7,128 bases of DNA from Pseudodesulfovibrio sp. (GTDB lineage Bacteria; Desulfobacterota; Desulfovibrionia; Desulfovibrionales; Desulfovibrionaceae): the NCBI GenBank assembly GCA_022712815.1, contig JAFLJW010000088.1:1-7128 (forward strand). Reading direction: 5' to 3'. Position numbers and translations under genes: made by a program. The notes beneath the pieces were generated by a model. The model ran no database searches and had not been told where the DNA came from. It worked only from the letters and a program-made list of their open reading frames with translations. Numbering within the stretch: position 1 is the stretch's first letter; each line of letters starts with the position of its first letter. Of this stretch, positions 6,024 through 7,128 are shown piece after piece.

Positions 6024-6258
6024 GGAACAAAGAACTATTTGGAATGATTTTCAACGACTCTATAAAGTGGAGGTGGATTTTGTTGCCTTTTATTCACCAT
6101 CCCTGAACAGGGTTTTCTGTTCAGCTGAAGATTCAGCCATAAGAATCGTGGCCCATGAAATCGGCCATGCAGTTGCAGAAAATTATTTCATCGTATCCCC
6201 TCCCAGACAAATCCATGAAGTTATGGCTCAGTTCGCGGAGCAGCATGTGACGGATTAG
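6019..6258 (+). pseudogene. 3' fragment of a HEIGH-motif zinc-peptidase-like gene
   Basis: A coherent frame is open from 6019 to a TAG at 6256-6258. It overlaps the end of the sensor gene in another frame. After TIWNDFQRLYKVEVDFVAFY it reads AHEIGHAVAENYF, which has the HExxH zinc-binding signature of zincin metallopeptidases. Next come PPRQIHEVMAQFAEQ, where the Glu 17 residues after the second His could be the third metal ligand, and then a short tail. The only in-frame start is GTG 6067, without a Shine-Dalgarno. Since the protein-like sequence continues upstream of it, the real N-terminus appears to have been lost. If expressed from GTG it would give 63 residues. I infer a gene remnant fused by deletion to the truncated sensor. 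The peptidase family is not identified beyond HExxH. Confidence 0.55.
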
Positions 6259-6367
6259 CCCGGATATTTCATTAAAAACGAATTTCAACGGTGTGACTAT
6301 GAGGTGGCTGGTGAGGTTTGAGTGGCTTTAGTTGAGCGGATACAAGGTTCTTAAATGCGTTGCATCA

Positions 6368-6396
6368 AAGGTCAAATAGGCCTGCTATTAAACCTT
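6368..6396. promoter_or_regulatory. 12-bp imperfect dyad, candidate operator
   Basis: AAGGTCAAATAG (6368-6379) and CTATTAAACCTT (6385-6396) are inverted copies matching at 10 of 12 positions around the 5-bp spacer GCCTG. The right arm overlaps the first two bases of the -35 hexamer TTGACA. A dimeric regulator bound here could repress or activate the receptor gene. Its identity is unknown. Confidence 0.45.
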
Positions 6397-6424
6397 GACA
6401 AAAACTCTTTTCCTGTCCTATGGT
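6395..6424 (+). promoter_or_regulatory. Sigma70-type promoter of the TAXI receptor gene
   Basis: A perfect TTGACA (6395-6400) is followed after 18 bp by TATGGT (6419-6424, 4 of 6 matches). The predicted start near 6431 would give a leader of about 50 nt before the ATG at 6481. This is the best-looking promoter in the window. Confidence 0.5.
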
Positions 6425-6480
6425 CACGGGGCAATTTAATCCATCAACGATAATTTTTTAAACATTGAGGAGGAAACATC

Positions 6481-7128
6481 ATGATGCTCAAGCAAGTCAC
6501 TTTTATGGTTGCGGCACTGGCATTTTTGTTTGGCGTGGTTTTCACCACCACTGTTCAGGCAGGGGAAGAACGCAGTTATCTGATGGCCACCGCATCCACC
6601 GGCGGTACCTATTATCCGGTGGGCGTTGCCCTGTCAACCCTGGTAAAGGTAAAGCTCCAGCCCAAGCAGAAGATCGGTCTGTCGGCCATCAGCTCGGCGG
6701 GTTCAGGGGAAAACATCAAGCTGCTCCGTGAGAATGAAGTTCAGTTTGCCATTCTCCAGGGGCTTTACGGATCCTATGCCTGGAAAGGTACCGGTCCCAT
6801 CAAAAATGAAGGCCCCCAGAAAAATCTGCGGTCAGTGACCATGCTCTGGCAAAATGTGGAGCACTTTACCGTGGATAAAAAATTTGCAAAAACCGGCACG
6901 GTTTCCGATGTGTTGGGGATGAAAGGGGAAACATTGTCCCTGGGCAAGAAAAATTCCGGGACCCTTGGTTCCAATACGGTGTTGCTGACAAATCTGGGTG
7001 CCGATGTCAAAAAAGACTACAAGCTGATTCATGTTGGTTACGGACCTTCTGCCGACGCCCTGCAAAATGGCCAGGCAGCCGGTATGAGCACGCCAGCAGG
7101 ATCTCCTGTCTCTGCCGTAACCAAGGCC
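6481..7128 (+). CDS. TAXI-family TRAP transporter solute-binding receptor (partial, runs off right edge)
   Basis: The first 216 codons are present, about two thirds of the usual length of some 320 residues. A GAGGAGG ribosome site lies 7 nt before the first of two adjacent ATGs. Residues 1-27 are a clear signal peptide with a likely cut after VQA, so the mature protein is periplasmic. Family marks are ASTGGTYYPVG (38-48), ISSAGSGENIKLLRENEVQFAI (70-91, given here as landmarks) and LGKKNSGTLGSN (154-165). These form the ligand pocket region of TAXI receptors, which bind organic acids or amino acids such as glutamate and hand them to a fused DctQM-type sodium-coupled permease. That permease gene would be expected just downstream, outside the window. 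The composition is GC-rich like the left-hand metabolic genes and unlike the AT-rich block before it. Substrate is not predictable. Confidence 0.9.
   Translation, partial: MMLKQVTFMVAALAFLFGVVFTTTVQAGEERSYLMATASTGGTYYPVGVALSTLVKVKLQPKQKIGLSAISSAGSGENIKLLRENEVQFAILQGLYGSYAWKGTGPIKNEGPQKNLRSVTMLWQNVEHFTVDKKFAKTGTVSDVLGMKGETLSLGKKNSGTLGSNTVLLTNLGADVKKDYKLIHVGYGPSADALQNGQAAGMSTPAGSPVSAVTKA

Larger units (their letters stand above)
6259..6480 (+). other. Leader and promoter region of the TAXI receptor gene
   Basis: No gene is seen on either strand in the first 100 bp. The right half contains an imperfect dyad, a TTGACA promoter and a strong ribosome site. These are listed separately or described with the receptor gene. 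Confidence 0.5.

Noticed and set aside
6465..6731. Plus-strand frame starting MRRKHHDAQ at the right end
   Set aside because: It is a frame-shifted shadow of the TAXI receptor, which has a perfect ribosome site, signal peptide and family motifs in its own frame.

Overview
The window looks like a piece of a Gram-negative bacterial chromosome, most plausibly a sulfate-reducing member of the Desulfobacterota. The pointers are a TAXI-type TRAP solute receptor, a QueG-like iron-sulfur protein of a non-canonical type, a COG0402 amidohydrolase, and moderately GC-rich genes separated by AT-rich spacers. The taxonomic guess is an inference from gene types only; no rRNA or other marker is present.

Layout. 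Positions 1-626 (minus) hold the 5' two thirds of a QueG-like 4Fe-4S protein that runs off the left edge. A 153-bp divergent spacer with a TTGTAT-N13-ATACAA dyad separates it from a GlxA-type AraC regulator (780-1763, plus). An AEC-family permease (1792-2715, plus) follows closely, probably as an operon. Its coding region meets a convergent COG0402 amidohydrolase (2820-4244, minus) across a short spacer that contains a four-unit degenerate repeat of about 14 bp.

Positions 4245-6258 are conspicuously AT-rich and look like an eroded or acquired segment. In order they contain: a non-coding stretch with several dyads and a strong 11-bp hairpin; a possible decayed reading frame with an in-frame stop (4554-4808); a dCache-type extracellular sensor that stops just before the expected second membrane helix and has no signalling domain (4869-6023); and, joined directly to it, the 3' end of a gene for a HEIGH-motif zinc-peptidase-like protein with no usable start (6019-6258).

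GC-rich composition returns at the right edge. A TTGACA promoter with an overlapping 12-bp imperfect dyad precedes a strong Shine-Dalgarno and the first 216 codons of a TAXI-family TRAP periplasmic receptor (6481 onwards, running off the right edge).

How the genes may work together: a ligand-sensing regulator paired with a small-molecule permease, and a nearby deaminase- or hydrolase-type enzyme, suggest uptake, export or turnover of a small nitrogenous or carboxylic metabolite. The sequence does not identify that metabolite. I do not see a convincing new multi-gene system. The most unusual stretch is the AT-rich relic block at 4245-6258, with its truncated receptor and peptidase join and its possible small RNA.
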